Origin: Sindora glabra
Lineage: Eukaryota > Streptophyta > Magnoliopsida > Fabales > Fabaceae
NCBI GenBank assembly: GCA_020226215.1
Contig: CM035234.1
Location: 54,501,275 to 54,565,274 of the forward strand
DNA: 64,000 nucleotides
Reading direction: 5' to 3'
A model generated the notes under the pieces. That model made no database searches. It saw only the letters and a program-made list of their open reading frames with translations, and was not told where the DNA came from. Position 1 is the first letter of the stretch, and each line of letters begins with the position of its first letter. Both the position numbers and the translations under genes were made by a program. Positions 1 to 11,225 of the stretch are shown piece by piece.

Positions 1-770
1 TGGCCTATTGATCAACTTGAATTCTAGAAACTTTGAAGATTTTTGTGAGAATCATTCTATAAAGAAGGAAGTCTCCATTTACATAGGTATGCATGTAAAG
101 CAATGTATGGTAAAGGAAGTTGATTGGGATATTTTATCTAATGGCCCATATCATAAACAACTCATGATAATCAATTTGGGTGAAGTTATGCCTTTTTGGA
201 AGGATTATTTTGGCAATGGTGTAATGCAAGATCCTATCTTCCATTGACAACCCTGTAATTAGCAACTTGTTCTTTATGATTTTAAGGCAAGAGTAGCGCC
301 AAAACAATCTTATAGCAACCGCCTTAGAGTTATTACAGTGTTTCCAGCACTAATGAAGGGTTAATTTAGATCTATGTCAAAAATTATAGCTAACTCATGG
401 ATACCAATAGAAAGCCTTTCACCCTTGACATTGGTGATCAATTCAAGTAAACTTTCATGCCCACTTTTCTTAAGATTGGTATAGAAATGATACACCAGGC
501 TAAGATAGATATCAATGGCATGTCCAACAAATTTACTTAGACTTAAATGTTCCAATATATGATATATCTCTAAATTTTTGTTTCTTAGAAATATGATATC
601 CCAATAATTTTTCGACTCTATTTCTTTAGACATACATTCTAAAAATTTTTCAAAAGTGGTTATCTCGGAGTAGTAAATCTTTTCTGGAACTTGGTTAGCA
701 AAAGGTAAAGGTTAAGAAGAGGACTTTGTAGTTTTTCCTTTTCTTTTACTTTATTTAGTACAAGGACATT
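1..770 (-). pseudogene. Env-like ('putative plant transposon protein') domain, partial
   Basis: The minus strand from about 770 to the left edge encodes a broken protein after pol. An open piece at 361-633 contains LSLSKFVGHAIDIYLSLVYH followed by FYTNL and VKGERLSIGIHELAIIFDI. Further left come LITGLSMEDRILHYTIAKII and HELFMIWAI, then LYRMILTKIF near 40-70. This order (an FYxNL...V-G block, an LR-LHY-I-II-P block, an LPYGM-LTRIFE-like block) is that of the env-like domain found downstream of pol in Sireviruses. Whether such products ever act as envelopes is unknown. At least two frameshifts and one stop are visible. The assignment rests on recalled family motifs, without a database search. 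Confidence 0.7.
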
Positions 771-1144
771 TTGTTACCATACTTTTCTTTTCCATAGGTT
801 TAATGACCATTATAATTTGATAGGAGAATGGGAGTTTTGGAATAGGTTGCAGTTAAAGGGTTTTGGTGATATAGGTTAAATCATGGATGAAACAATATGG
901 AAGATTTGATGCATTGAATAGTGTTAAGAAGGATGGAAGATGGCTTTAAATATTATTTTTAGGCATTTTTAATAGAAAAGATTAAGCATTGTTGTAGGAA
1001 GGTGAAAGGGTGAAAGACATGCAATAGTAGCAGGGGAGGGAATGGCATAGTTATTGCTTGATAGGGCTTTTATAGAAGCCCTATGGAATAACTAATTGAT
1101 TCATGGGCAGAAAATTTAAATTCCAAAATTCCCTCCATATGTTG

Positions 1145-1310
1145 TTAATTGATCGGTGAATTGACTTAAGACTTATGGAGACCAATATTGCCTTCTTAGA
1201 ATCGATTGACCACTAGATTCATTTTCTTCACACATAAAGTCACCGAATCGATTGATCACTTAATTTATCCTTTTGGAATTGATTAACCATTCAATTCCTT
1301 GTATGTTGAA
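1145..1310. repeat. Second cluster of the same palindrome between pol and env-like region
   Basis: Four units related to GAATCGATTGACCAATCGATTC occur at about 1148, 1199, 1245 and 1275. They lie after the RNase H end (about 1490) and before the env-like domain (from about 770) in element order. Either a short LTR-derived piece sits here, or the internal 3' region shares the palindromes. The LTR start sequence TGTTAACC is not found nearby. Confidence 0.6.
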
Positions 1311-1489
1311 ACCTCTTTTCCCATCATTCCATTTCTCAAACGATTTGTGATCTAACCTTTTGACCTTTTGAATAATTGAAGCTTAATTTTGAGTTAATAT
1401 TACTAAAAATGAAGGATAGTACTTGCAAAATAAACTTTTGGGATATCTTTCATGCTTAAGTCAGTACTTTAATCATAATATGAAATTAA

Positions 1490-2150
1490 TGTATAAATTA
1501 CTTCTCAAGGAAATTTAACATGCCTAATTTTCTTCTTGTAAAATTGAAATAACTTTCACTAAATGGCTTAGTGAAGATGTCTACCAATTAAAAATTAGTT
1601 TGGATAAACTCTAATAGGATGTCGCCTCTTTAGACATGATCACAAATGAAATGATGCTTTATTTCAATGTGTTTAGATCTTGAGTGCATGATAGGATTCT
1701 TGGTTAGATTGATAGCACTTGTATTATCACATTTTATAGGAATATTTTCAAAATTTAGTCTATAGTCAAATAATTGTTGCTGCATCCATAAGAGTTGGGC
1801 ACAACTGCCTACTACTATGTATTTTGCTTCAATAGTGGATAATGCCACATTATTTTATTTCTTGCTATATCAAAAGACTAGTGAATTTTCAAGAAATTAA
1901 CATGCTTCATTAGTGCTCTTTCTATCTAATTTGCTACTTACAAAATTGGCATCTAAATAACCTATTAGAAAATTCAATTTTTCTTCGGGATACTATAAAC
2001 TAGAGTGAGGTGTGCCGGCAAGATCTCTAAAAATCCTTTTCATAGTAGTTAAGTGTGATTATTTTGAGTTAGCTTGAAATCTTATGCAAATACACATAGT
2101 AAACATAATATTTAGTTCGCTAATAGTTAGATAAAGCAAGGATCCTATCA
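1490..2150 (-). pseudogene. Copia RNase H pseudogene
   Basis: The open piece at 1630-1848 reads MALSTIEAKYIVVGSCAQLL and continues to IKCDNTSAINLTKNPIMHS and SKHIEIKHHFI, the copia RNase H signature with the E and D of the active site visible. Upstream, 1850-2150 gives IGSLLYLTISELNIMF and a degenerate IGYLDANF. Downstream, DIFTKPFSESYFNF at about 1560-1600 marks the usual pol end, and the frame closes at about 1490. RNase H removes the RNA strand during cDNA synthesis. Stops break this copy. Confidence 0.87.
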
Positions 2151-3240
2151 TTCATCGATACATTGTTACCTCAACCTTTTTACTTTCTTTCTCTAGATTT
2201 AGCTTGGTTGCTATACTTATTGGGGTAAAAGATAGTTTAGCTTCACTTATTTTGTATTTTTTCAATAGTTCCTTTGCATATTTAGTCTGACTTATGAAGA
2301 TTCCATCATTTGATTGCTTGATTTGTAATCCAGGAAAGAAATTAAACTCTCCTATCATGGACACTTCAAATTCACTCTGCATGAACTTAACAAATTTCTT
2401 GCACATAGACTTATTAGTAGCACCAAATATGATATTATCAATACATATTTACATAAGAAGGATATCATCAAATTTTTTTTTATAAATAAGTAATATTAAC
2501 TTTTCCTTTCAAAAAATCTTTTCCCATTAAGAATTTTCTTAACCTTTCATACCAACCTTTGGAAGCTTGTTTCAGGCCATATAAAGCTTTCTTCAATTTA
2601 AATATACAATTTAGAAAGAAATGATTTTCAAAACTTGGAGATTGTTCAACATACACTTCTTTCATAATTATACCATCTAGAAATGCACTTTAACATCTAT
2701 TTGATAAAGTATGAAACCTTTTATGCAAGCATATGCTAATAACATTCTAATTGCTTTTAGTTTAACTATTGGTGCATATGTTTCATCATAATCAATGCCT
2801 TCCTCCTAGTTATATCCTTTGGCACCTAGTCTAGATTTGTTTCTAATTATGATACCATTTTTATCTAATTTGGTCCTAAAGAACCATTTTGTGCTAATAA
2901 TTGGATAATTATTTGGTCTTGGCACAAGCTCCCAAACTTCATTTCTTTCAAACTGATTTAGTTCTTTACCAAGACCCAGTGTTCATCAATTATTGCTTTA
3001 TTTATGTTCTTAGGTTTATTTTGAGATAAAAAATGCTAAATGACCATAGATATTCTTAAGAGAACTTCTAATTATCCTTTGAGTCATATCACTAATGACT
3101 TGATCAATAATGTGAACTCTCATCATCCTTCATTCTTTTTTATGTCTATGAATTGGTTCTTGTTCTACATTTCTTATGGATGGAGCTATTTCTTTGCCTT
3201 CTTCATTCTTTTCTTTAGCTTCCATCTCTTCATTTGAATT
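2150..3240 (-). pseudogene. Copia reverse transcriptase pseudogene
   Basis: The minus strand shows EVWELVPRPNN, STKWFFRTKLDKNG, GIDYDETYAPIVKLKAIRML and LKKALYGLKQASKGWYERL, the standard plant copia RT landmarks in order, then MCKKFVKFMQSEFEVSMIGE and GLQIKQSNDGIFISQTKYAK from the C-terminal half. The catalytic YVDDIIFG box is at about 2422-2445 and reads I-D-N-I-I-F-G, so one catalytic Asp is lost. An upstream linker (about 2990-3240) with IIRSSLKNIYGHLAF fits the integrase-RT junction. Several frameshifts are present. RT would copy element RNA into cDNA. Confidence 0.88.
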
Positions 3241-3243
3241 CTT

Positions 3244-4590
3244 TTAAATCACCCATGAGTCAACCTTCTCCTTATCTTCATTTGATACCTTTTTCATGCT
3301 AGAAAAAGACTCATCAAATACAACATGTATGGATTCTTTTACTAGTAAAGATCTTTTATTGTAAAATTTATAAGGTTTACTATTAGAAGAATACCCAATA
3401 AAGATAACTTTATCAAATTTAGCATCAAACTTTCCAAGATTGTCTTTTCCATTATTGTGTACAAAATATTTGCAACTAAAAATATAAAAATGTGAAATAT
3501 TAGGCTTTTTTCCTTTATAAAGTTCATAAGGGGTTTTCTTTAAAATTAGTCTAATAAGATTTCTATTCATTACACAACAAGTAGTGTTTACTACTTTAGC
3601 CCAAAATATTTTTGGAATAGAGTTATCATTAAGCATAATTCTTGCCATCTCTTATAGACACTTATTTTTCTTTTCAATAACTCCATTTTGTTGACATGTT
3701 CTAGGAGAAGAGAAGTTACGCTTAATTCCATTATCATCACAAAAAGAAGTAAAATTATGATTTTTAAATTCCTTACCATGATCACTTCTAATGCTTATTA
3801 TGGATATTCCTTTTTCGTTTTGTAAGGTTTTTGCAAGTCTTTTGAAAGTTTCAAAAGCTTTGTCTTTGGAAGGAAGAAATAATGTTTATGTAAATCTTGA
3901 GTAGTCATTAACAATTACAAGTACATAGAGTTTCCTTTATGGCTTTTAATTCTTAATGGACTAACTTAATCCAGATGTAGTAATTGAAGTGGTCTAAAGG
4001 TGGAAACAAGATTTGTAGATTTAAAAGAGGTTTTTATTTGTTTTCCTTTTTGACATGGCTCATAAATTTTATTTTTGATAAACTTTAGCTTTGGCAAACC
4101 ATCAACTAAGTCATTTTTGGAAAATTTTCCTATAAGATCCATGCTTGCATGAGTAAGTGTTTGATGCCAAATCCAAGAATCATCATTTATACTAATCAAG
4201 CATTTAGAATCTAGAGAAGGCTCATTATCAATGTTTATTATATAGATATTTCCATATCTCTTACCTATTAGCTTAATTTGCTTATGATCTTAATTTTCAA
4301 CATTGCAACAAAAGGAATCAAATATAACTTTGTTTCCATTATCACATAATTGACTAATGTTAAGCAAATCATGCTTGAGCCTTTTGACATATAAGACATC
4401 ATCAAAACAAGATTTAGAATTCTTACCCACTTTATCTTTTCAAATAACCTTTTCTTTTGAGTTGTCTCCAAATATGACATTTCCTCTTTCCTTGAGTGCT
4501 AATGTAATGAACTTGGATTTATCCCTTGTCATATGCCTTGAGTAGCCATTATCCAAGTGCCACATCTCACTTCAGGTTCTCAGACATACT
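3244..4590 (-). pseudogene. Copia protease, GAG-pre-integrase and integrase pseudogene
   Basis: In element order there is a protease motif near 4540-4570 reading LDNGYSRHMT, where active copies have D-S/T-G, so the active-site triad is altered. A GAG-pre-integrase zinc-binding block follows (3966-4199; WIWHQTLTHASMDLIGKFS and CQKGKQ give the H and C ligands). The integrase core and C-terminal part extend down to 3244, including FWAKVVNTTCCVMNR and KFDKVIFIGYSSNSKPYKFY, a classic copia integrase tail. Integrase would insert the cDNA into the genome. Stops and frame changes separate the blocks, and the strand and order agree with the adjacent gag and RT. Confidence 0.85.
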
Positions 4591-4779
4591 TACAAAAAGA
4601 TATCAATTTTTTACTTTAGGTCCATCTTTGTTAGTTAGCACATATATCCCTTTAGGGACCCAAATTTTCTTTATTCTAATATTTGTATTTCTTCTATATG
4701 TATAAAAATAAATTCCATGCCCTTTCTCTTAATAAAAGAAATAACTTATCTTTAGTTATCTCTTTATAATCTCTTTAAC

Positions 4780-6172
4780 AAAGAATTTTTTGTAAAAATG
4801 AATCTTTTTATTTAGTGTGTAAGCAATTCATTTTTTGTTAAAGTTAGTCTTTTGACTAAGAAAAGTATCTAAAGAATCTTTGCCTTTTGTAAACTTCTTA
4901 AGAGTTTTAGTTAAATCATCAAGTTTTAGCTTGAGACTTTCACAGGAGGTGCATTTTTGAGTAATTTTCTTAAGGCTCTCAACTTCTTGAATTAATTCTT
5001 CATTTTCCTCTTCAAGTTATTCAATATTGTCTTCCAAAGAAGAGATGAACTTCTTTGAAAGTTCAATATTTCTTTTGGCCTTAAGTAAATCTAAATTCAA
5101 ATTAGAAATAACATAATTTAATTCATTATCTAAACTAGAGATGGATAGCTCATCTCCATCTTGTTCTCCTAAAGCCATTAAGCATCCTTCACATGAATCA
5201 TTATCATCATTATCTCCTTAAGCAGCTAAGTGTGCTTTCTTGTGAGCATTTCTATTCTTCTTTTTTTCAATCTTCAATTACTTCTTTAAGTAAATGGGCT
5301 AGTCAAACTTGATAAGCCCTTGCTTTTTACACTCATAGCATGTTAGAGTAGCTAGCTTGTTGGCTTCTCCTTTACTTGCATACTTGTTTGTTCAAGGCAT
5401 TCTCCTTCTACCACTTATTCTTTTAAGTGTTCTCTAATATTTCTTGCTAAAAAGGGCTAAGTCATCTTCCAATGAGGTGTCAAATAATTCCTCTTAGTAA
5501 TCTTTATCAATTTTATCCTCATTTACAGTGGTTTTAGCTTTAAAAGTAAGAGACTTTTTCTTTCTTTCATTATCATTGGTACATCTCTTAAGCTTTAGTT
5601 CATGTTCCTCTAAATTTTTAAATAAATCTTATAGAGCATTTTATTTTCATTACTTATTTGACAGCAGTTATCTTTAGTTGCCATTCAATTGTTAGTGATT
5701 TCAACATGTTATGAGCAAGTTTTACATCTATAAAATGCCTACCAAGAAAACTTAATTAGTTAACAAAAGTTGTAAATCTTTGCATCATATCTTTAATAAA
5801 TTCTCTATCATTCATCCTAAATAATTTATATTGATAAACTAATATATGCATTTTGCTTTCTTTGAACTGTGTGGTTCCTACATGAGCTATTTCAAGCACA
5901 TCCCACATCTCTTTTGCAATTAAGCAATTTGATACTCTCTTATATTTACTAGACCATAAAGCATTTGATAAAATCCATATAGCTTTAAAATGAAGTTGAT
6001 GTTTTCTTTTCTCTTCCTCACTCCATTTAGATCTTAGTTTCAAAACTTTTACATTATTTTCCCTTTTAGCTAGTGGATTATAACCATTCTCAATTAAATC
6101 CCAGAAATTAATATTAATAGCTTCTATAAAATTTTTTATTTTTTTATTTTCAATAAGTATAGTTTTGTCCAT
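4780..6172 (-). pseudogene. Copia gag (UBN2-type) pseudogene
   Basis: The open part, 5756-6172, begins MDKTILIENK and contains WSEEEKRKHQLHFKAIWILS, EMWDVLEIAHVGT and KMHILVYQYKLFRM, the copia UBN2 gag domain that forms the capsid. Below 5756 the frame breaks but continues with similarity to the end of the domain. A zinc knuckle is recognisable at about 5297-5340 (C-Y-E-C-K-K-Q-G), but the His is Leu and the last Cys is a stop codon. From about 5250 to 4780 a charged, coiled-coil-like stretch ends in FTKGKDSLDTFLSQKTNF, which is typical of Sirevirus gag C-termini. The product would package element RNA in cytoplasmic particles, but this copy is non-functional. Confidence 0.8.
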
Positions 6173-6238
6173 TAAAACCTAGTGGTTTACATCCATTAGA
6201 TTCTCTTGAGGTCATAAGATCTTGTTCCAAGAGCCAAG

Positions 6239-6250
6239 CGTAGATACCAA
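6239..6250 (-). other. Primer-binding site, initiator-Met tRNA type (degenerate)
   Basis: The minus strand reads TTGGTATCTACGC directly after the LTR end. Plant copia elements usually have TGGTATCAGAGC, complementary to the 3' end of initiator tRNA-Met. Seven of the first seven bases match and the rest has drifted. The neighbouring minus-strand sequence GCTTGGCTCTTGGAACAAG is typical for what follows such a site. Confidence 0.65.
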
Positions 6251-6254
6251 ATCT

Positions 6255-7741
6255 TGTTCAGTATTTTACCCAAAGTAGGGTGAACTAGGTTTAAAAAATT
6301 TTGTAGAATAATGATAATGTGAGTGAACAAATGATCCAAGAATGAAACTAATGAACAAGTAGATGCAAACTCAGCATAACAACAAGTAAATTTTAGAAAA
6401 ATAGAGCACAATATAAGTAAATAGAGAGATAGAGAAGAGGAGATTTAAATATTATTATTTATAATGGTTTCAAGCTTGAAGATTTAACACTCCAAGGTGT
6501 ACATTCATTACCAAGCCTCTCTAACTTGGATTTGAACTCTAATTCACTATCTTTTTAAGTTTAAGGACACTTGAAGAAGCCTTAATAGAAGTTTCTACTT
6601 TTCTCATGAAATCCCTTTGAGAATCTTCTCTTAAATTTTTTGTCTATCTAGAGATCTAGCACTCGTAATGTTTCTAGGGATACCTCACCCTAATATAAAA
6701 TAAATGTATGATTTGAGTATAAGAATATAGCTTACGAATTCTAAAAGTTGGATTACATAGGGAAGCACTAAAAGAGGAATTTGAATTAAATAGGTTCGAA
6801 GGATTTTTAGATTTTAGATGAGAGAAAATGAAGTTTCTTGTGTTTATATAACAACGAAAGCACTTTCTTATATTTTCAAATTGAAATGAAGCTTTTATAT
6901 AAATGTTAGAGAGGTAAAAAAATCCATCATAAACAAAATATAGCTGTTATAGGGTAGTTAGTGCCTTTTGAATCAATTAGTCAATTAATTCAGATCGCTT
7001 GAGAATTTTTGAAAAAGTTACAGTGAATCAATTAGTCAATTGATTCACCTAACTATACAATTTAAATTCAATACATGGTGAATCAATTGGTTAATCAATT
7101 TACCAGACCTCAGTTCAGCTTTAAATATTCAAAATTGATTGGTCAATCAATTCTAACTTTTAGAAAATTTGGTTTTGAATAAAAATATAAGGCAATGAGT
7201 AGGTACGTCAATTGATTCATAAAACTTAGTTTTTTTGAAAAATTGTAACTGAATCGATTGATCAATCAATTCATTTTATCCTGCTCCCTCTCTAGACCTC
7301 TAGAATTAATTGGTCAATCGATTCAGGATGTTTAGTGTACTTTCTAGATGCTTGGAATCAATTAGTCAATTAATTTAGATATTTTAGTTTGCTCTCTGGA
7401 TGCCTAGAATTAATTGGTCAATCAATTCATGCCTTAATTTTTAGTTTTTCAAAGAAAGCTATTTGTAATAAAAAAAAATCTAAACTCATTTCTAAAGTTT
7501 TTTTAACATAAGATTAATCTTAGTATTTTCAAGAAAAACCTGAACGTCTTATTGATTAATTCCTCCTATACAATTTCCTCCTATAATCCTAGAGTCTTAA
7601 CTAAACTAATTTTGTCCTTCAATCTTTAAACTTCTTTAATCTTCATTTTTTGTATTAGCATTCTAATTGATCAAATGCTATCCAAGAGTATCAGAATATT
7701 TTGTTATCATTAAAACCACCTTAATAGGGCTAAGGTTAACA
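6255..7741 (-). repeat. 5' LTR of the Sirevirus-like element
   Basis: On the minus strand the LTR begins TGTTAACCTTAGCCC at 7741 and ends CTGAACA at 6255, about 1487 bp, followed after four bases by a primer-binding site. The TG...CA ends, the length and the start sequence followed by a GATAACAAAATATT stretch fit Sirevirus LTRs. The part at 6960-7435 is an array of short palindromes, listed separately. No second LTR is available here to date the insertion. Confidence 0.8.
6960..7435. repeat. Array of about nine 22-bp palindromes in the LTR
   Basis: Near-palindromic units of the form GAATCAATTGGTCAATTGATTC recur at about 6969, 7024, 7080, 7134, 7206 (partial), 7251, 7302, 7356 and 7410, roughly 50-70 bp apart with unrelated spacers. 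Sirevirus LTRs are known to carry arrays of short palindromes in U3, so this is probably a regulatory array. The unit sequence here is AT-rich. Confidence 0.75.
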
Positions 7742-8560
7742 TTTATAAGTATATGACCTCAAAAAAGCCAGTTCATGATCTTCTTGTAACAGATCTAAAT
7801 TTTGCCTTTGCAGGTTATTATTCACCTTTAGGGAATATTAATTGATTCTTTTACCGGGTTCTCCAATCTTTACTAGAATGAGGGCTTCATGTTTATAAGT
7901 AATATAGAATAGAGTCTCATTTATTAATTTTAGGGAGTTGATCAATAAAACCATAACATGCTTGCTAATTCTTCCACCTATTCATGTTTTGACCTTTCCA
8001 ACCTCTTTTTTAGTACTTCCAAGATGATTTTATTTGCCAATTCAATCTATTCATTGCTTTGAGGATGCTTTATCAAAGTAAACTTTTGATTAATCTTAAT
8101 ATCTTTATAGAACTTTTTGAAGCAATCACTTATGAATTGAGCCCTATTGTCACTTATTATAACTTTTGGTATGCTATATCTATAAATAATATTCTTCCAA
8201 ATGAATTTTTGTGTGTTTTTAGTTATGATAGTAGCTAATGGTTTTGCTTCATTCCATTTAGTGAAGTAATCGATAACTACAATTAAAAACTTGATTTATC
8301 TTATTACCACTAGTAAAAGTCCTAAAGAGTCTATTCCCTATTAGGAGAAAGGCTATGGAGAAATTATAATCATTTGATCAATTACTGGTACTTAGGGAAT
8401 GTTAGCATTAAATTAACATTTGTTGCATTTCTTGACTAAGCCTATAACATCTTTTTTTGTAGTTGACCAAAAGTAACTCAATTGGATAGCTTTTTATACT
8501 AAAGATGATCTAGTAATGTGGCTTCCACAAATACCTTCATGAATTTCTCTAAAGATGTAG
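7742..8560 (-). pseudogene. Tat/Ogre-type gypsy integrase fragment (zinc finger end to C-terminus)
   Basis: The minus strand gives FREIHEGICGSHITRSSLVY, FWSTTKKDVIGLVKKCNKC (zinc-binding head), then FLIVVIDYFTKWNEAKPLAT, IPKVIISDNRAQFISD, HPQSNE*IELANKIILEVL and, close to 7790, NLQRQNLDLLQEDHELAFL. This is the Tat-lineage gypsy integrase. The two catalytic Asp and the Glu are still visible, although a stop interrupts the third motif. The block is the left continuation of the RNase H block at 14088-15365, separated by the chromovirus-like insertion. On its other side the copia element cuts it after RSYTYK. Confidence 0.85.
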
Positions 8561-9280
8561 TGATGTGATTCTATGGGGTGTTAATTATAAAAAAGTGAGC
8601 ATAAAGGAGAGCTTGGTTAAATGCATTAGAATTGTGCCACAAGATTACCAAGTTGATGCCATGTCACCATCACATCATTAAAGAGATAGTGCCACATCAA
8701 CGACATATCAAGCATAGTCTTAATTGGCATCACTTCAACCCATTTTATCATTATTTGATGTTTTGAACTTTAATTTAGTATTTGAGCCTTTAATCTGCAT
8801 TTATTTTGTGTTAAGTCATTTTAGAGCATTTACCGATATAGTTTAGGCTGAATGTATTTTAGCTCATTTTGCTTTAGAACATTTACCATTTTACCTTGAT
8901 ACTTAAGGTCATTTAGAAGCCTGTTTATCAGCTTTAGGTTAGTATGTTAGTTTTGAGCCTATTTGGGTCATTTGATCCCATTTTCAATTAATTTGGAGAG
9001 TTATATAAGGAGGCTTGTTCCTTATAAGAACTTAGACAATTTAGATTTAAGATTTTGGGAAATGAAACCTTAGCCATCTTTATGTGCTTTTATAAGATGT
9101 AATTCCCTATTTAGTTCTTGAAAGAACTTTTAACCTCATTAAAGAAATTCATCCTTTGTGGCATGAATTTGATCACTTATCACATTCATTCTTTTCTATT
9201 TTTGAGCATGATTTGAATATCATTCTTTTTTCATTTTTAATTATTGAATTTTGTGATGGTCCATTATAAATTCTCATCAC
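8561..9280 (+). repeat. 5' LTR of the chromovirus-like element
   Basis: The LTR runs from TGATGTGATT to ATTCTCATCA, about 720 bp. Its 3' half matches 13773-14087, and the whole is related to 32880-33495. A TATA box (ttatataag at 9001-9009) sits just ahead of the conserved aggaggcttgttcc block, which fits the U3/R junction. The U3 part contains atgccatgtcaccatcacat and ttggcatcacttc motifs that are duplicated in the related LTR near 32950-33110. Confidence 0.7.
9001..9009 (+). promoter_or_regulatory. TATA box of the gypsy LTR
   Basis: The motif ttatataag lies directly before the aggaggcttgttcc block. The related LTR has catataaag at the corresponding place (about 33251-33259). The partial 3' LTR lacks the box because its similarity begins just after it. 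Confidence 0.6.
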
Positions 9281-9297
9281 TTGGTACTCTGAGGTAG
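9281..9297 (+). other. Degenerate primer-binding site
   Basis: The sequence cttggtactctgaggta follows the LTR end directly. It resembles the TTGGTATCAGAGC initiator-Met site with drift. No better tRNA match was seen. Confidence 0.4.
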
Positions 9298-11225
9298 CTT
9301 CCTAATTTTCAAGTTTAATTTTTTTATTTTTTCTACTTTGTTGTTCCCAATTTCATTCTTCTTTTTTGTTTTAATTTTGTTTGTATTCATATTTGTTGCA
9401 TTGTGTTATCCTTTCTATGTTTGAGTAGGTGTCTAGTTATTCATTTAATTATTGTGTGCTTTGAATTCCATCCTTGCTCAGTCTTGTTTATTATTATTTT
9501 ATGTTGCAAGTTGCTTTGTGTTTATTTTATTGTCAATTGTCTTGTTTTATGTGTCATTAAATTGTTTGTCTTTAGTTCATTTAAATTTATGTGTGTTAGT
9601 GTCCAAATTTAATTCACATTTAGAAATTCTACTATTTTCTAGTCAATTGGTAATTTATCTTGAGTTACTTCTATCATAATTTCCAAGTCTTGTTTGATAT
9701 TTTATCTTAGTTATGTCAACAATTATGTTTGAATTGTATTTATTGATCCTATTCAATTTTTTATTGCTTGTCTTTTTTTGACATGTTTGCTGGTTTGCCT
9801 TATTTTGTAGTTATCTAATTTTTTTTCATAATTCCTATTGAATTTTTGAATCGAGTTTATCAATGTCCATTTAATTCATGTTATGAATAGTGTCTTGCAA
9901 TACATTTGTTGTGTCAATTACATCTTTCATTTGTTTTATTTTGAGTTAATGCTATGTCATGTATTTGACTGCTAATCAATGCCTTGGTTTCAAGTTGATT
10001 CTATTTGAATTGCTTTATGCAAATTAGTGTCTTCAAATTGTGTGTATTGTTCCATTTTGTTGTCATTGTATTTGGTCAAATTCTTCATTTACTGTGTTGC
10101 TAATCTTAATTCTAAATTTATGTGTTAATGTCTTATTGTGCTTTTCTACTATTTTGTTTTAATGCATCATATGCATCTAATTTGATTTGTCCATTTTAAT
10201 TCATTTCATTTTACTATCAATGCTTTATTCAATTGTATTAGTCTATTGTCAAAATTTGTTTGCTACTTATGGTTGTTTTGTTTGCATTCATTGGGTGTTG
10301 TTTGGTTTTATTTGTAAGCTAGTTTTATGTTTGGGCATTTTAAGTAGTATACAAAACAAATAGAAACAAAAAAAACCAAAAAAAAGAAGAAAGAATGTAA
10401 TGTTATGGCAGTGTGCAAAAGAAAAGAAAAGAAAAGCTAAAATAAAGAAACAATTGAATTGAAAAGTAAATTAGAAAAAGAAAAAAAAGAAAAGAGAAAA
10501 AAGCAAGTCAAGTGAAAAACAGAGAAGTTGTTTGTTCAAGAGAAAGATAAAAGAAGTGTTGGTAGTTGTAAATTAAAAGAGGTAGAACTAAGAAAAAAGA
10601 GTTATTAATTTTGAAAAATTAAAAAAAAAGTTATTTGAAATTGTTGTTTACAAATAGAAAGTGGTGTTACTTATTGATTGCTTAACTTCATAGTATAAAT
10701 TTTTCATTTTTAAGTTGATTCACATTATTTTCTTAAGTTTTTCTAAAATCTGTGCTTATGTCCATATCCTTTCCATTGTTCTTTTATTTTCATGAATTTC
10801 AGTCATCAATCCTTGAGTTTTCGAGTCATTTATCTTAATCTTTAAGTGTCTTTTGTCTTAAATCTCTAGTCTTTACATTTTTCATAATCTTAAGCCTTTA
10901 TTTGTTTCCTTTCTTTGAAATTCCATAATTGAGTCTTTAAATATTGCTTTATTATTCATTCCATTTATTATTTAAACTTTTGATTAGTGGTATTAATTGC
11001 CATACTTGTTGAATTTTAATAATTATGTCTCTTTGTTTCTCAAGAAATCGTAAGAGGGAAAACTAATAGTGATAAAAGGCAAGAGTATGGAAATCATTTA
11101 AGGGAAAAAGCCTTAATTAGAATGTAAACATGAGAGTGAGTATATCTAAATCAAATGATAAGTGTGCCGTTAGTAACGTTTTGATTTTTTTTATCTAACC
11201 TTTTCTTGTATTTAATCTTTTCAAA
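9298..11225 (+). other. Untranslated leader with a T-rich then purine-rich composition
   Basis: No gag similarity is visible here. From about 9300 to 10340 the plus strand is strongly T-rich with recurring ttgt and tttatt. From 10345 to 10660 it switches to A/G-rich, with runs such as aaaagaaaagaaaagaaaag. Long leaders are usual in chromovirus-type elements. Open frames in the T-rich part are hydrophobic by composition and show no conserved motif. Confidence 0.5.

Larger units (their letters stand above)
1..7741 (-). mobile_element. Sirevirus-like Ty1/copia retrotransposon, 3' end outside the window
   Basis: Read on the minus strand, the order is 5' LTR (7741-6255), primer-binding site, gag, protease, integrase, RT, RNase H and an env-like domain that runs off the left edge. 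Integrase ahead of RT is the copia order. An env-like ORF after pol and a gag whose C-terminal half is a long charged coiled-coil-like stretch are Sirevirus traits. The element starts exactly inside the integrase C-terminal region of a Tat-type gypsy element: bases 7742-7746 (tttat) should be one copy of the TSD, and the other lies outside the window. All frames are broken, so the copy is dead. The 3' LTR was not found in the window. Confidence 0.85.

Noticed and set aside
6960..7435. CRISPR-like array of spaced repeats
   Set aside because: The repeats are divergent palindromes inside a plant LTR, spacers are irregular, and the genome is eukaryotic.
9403..9679. Overlapping hydrophobic open frames in the T-rich leader
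   Set aside because: T-rich sequence encodes Phe/Leu/Val/Cys by composition. There is no conserved motif and the region is a retroelement leader.
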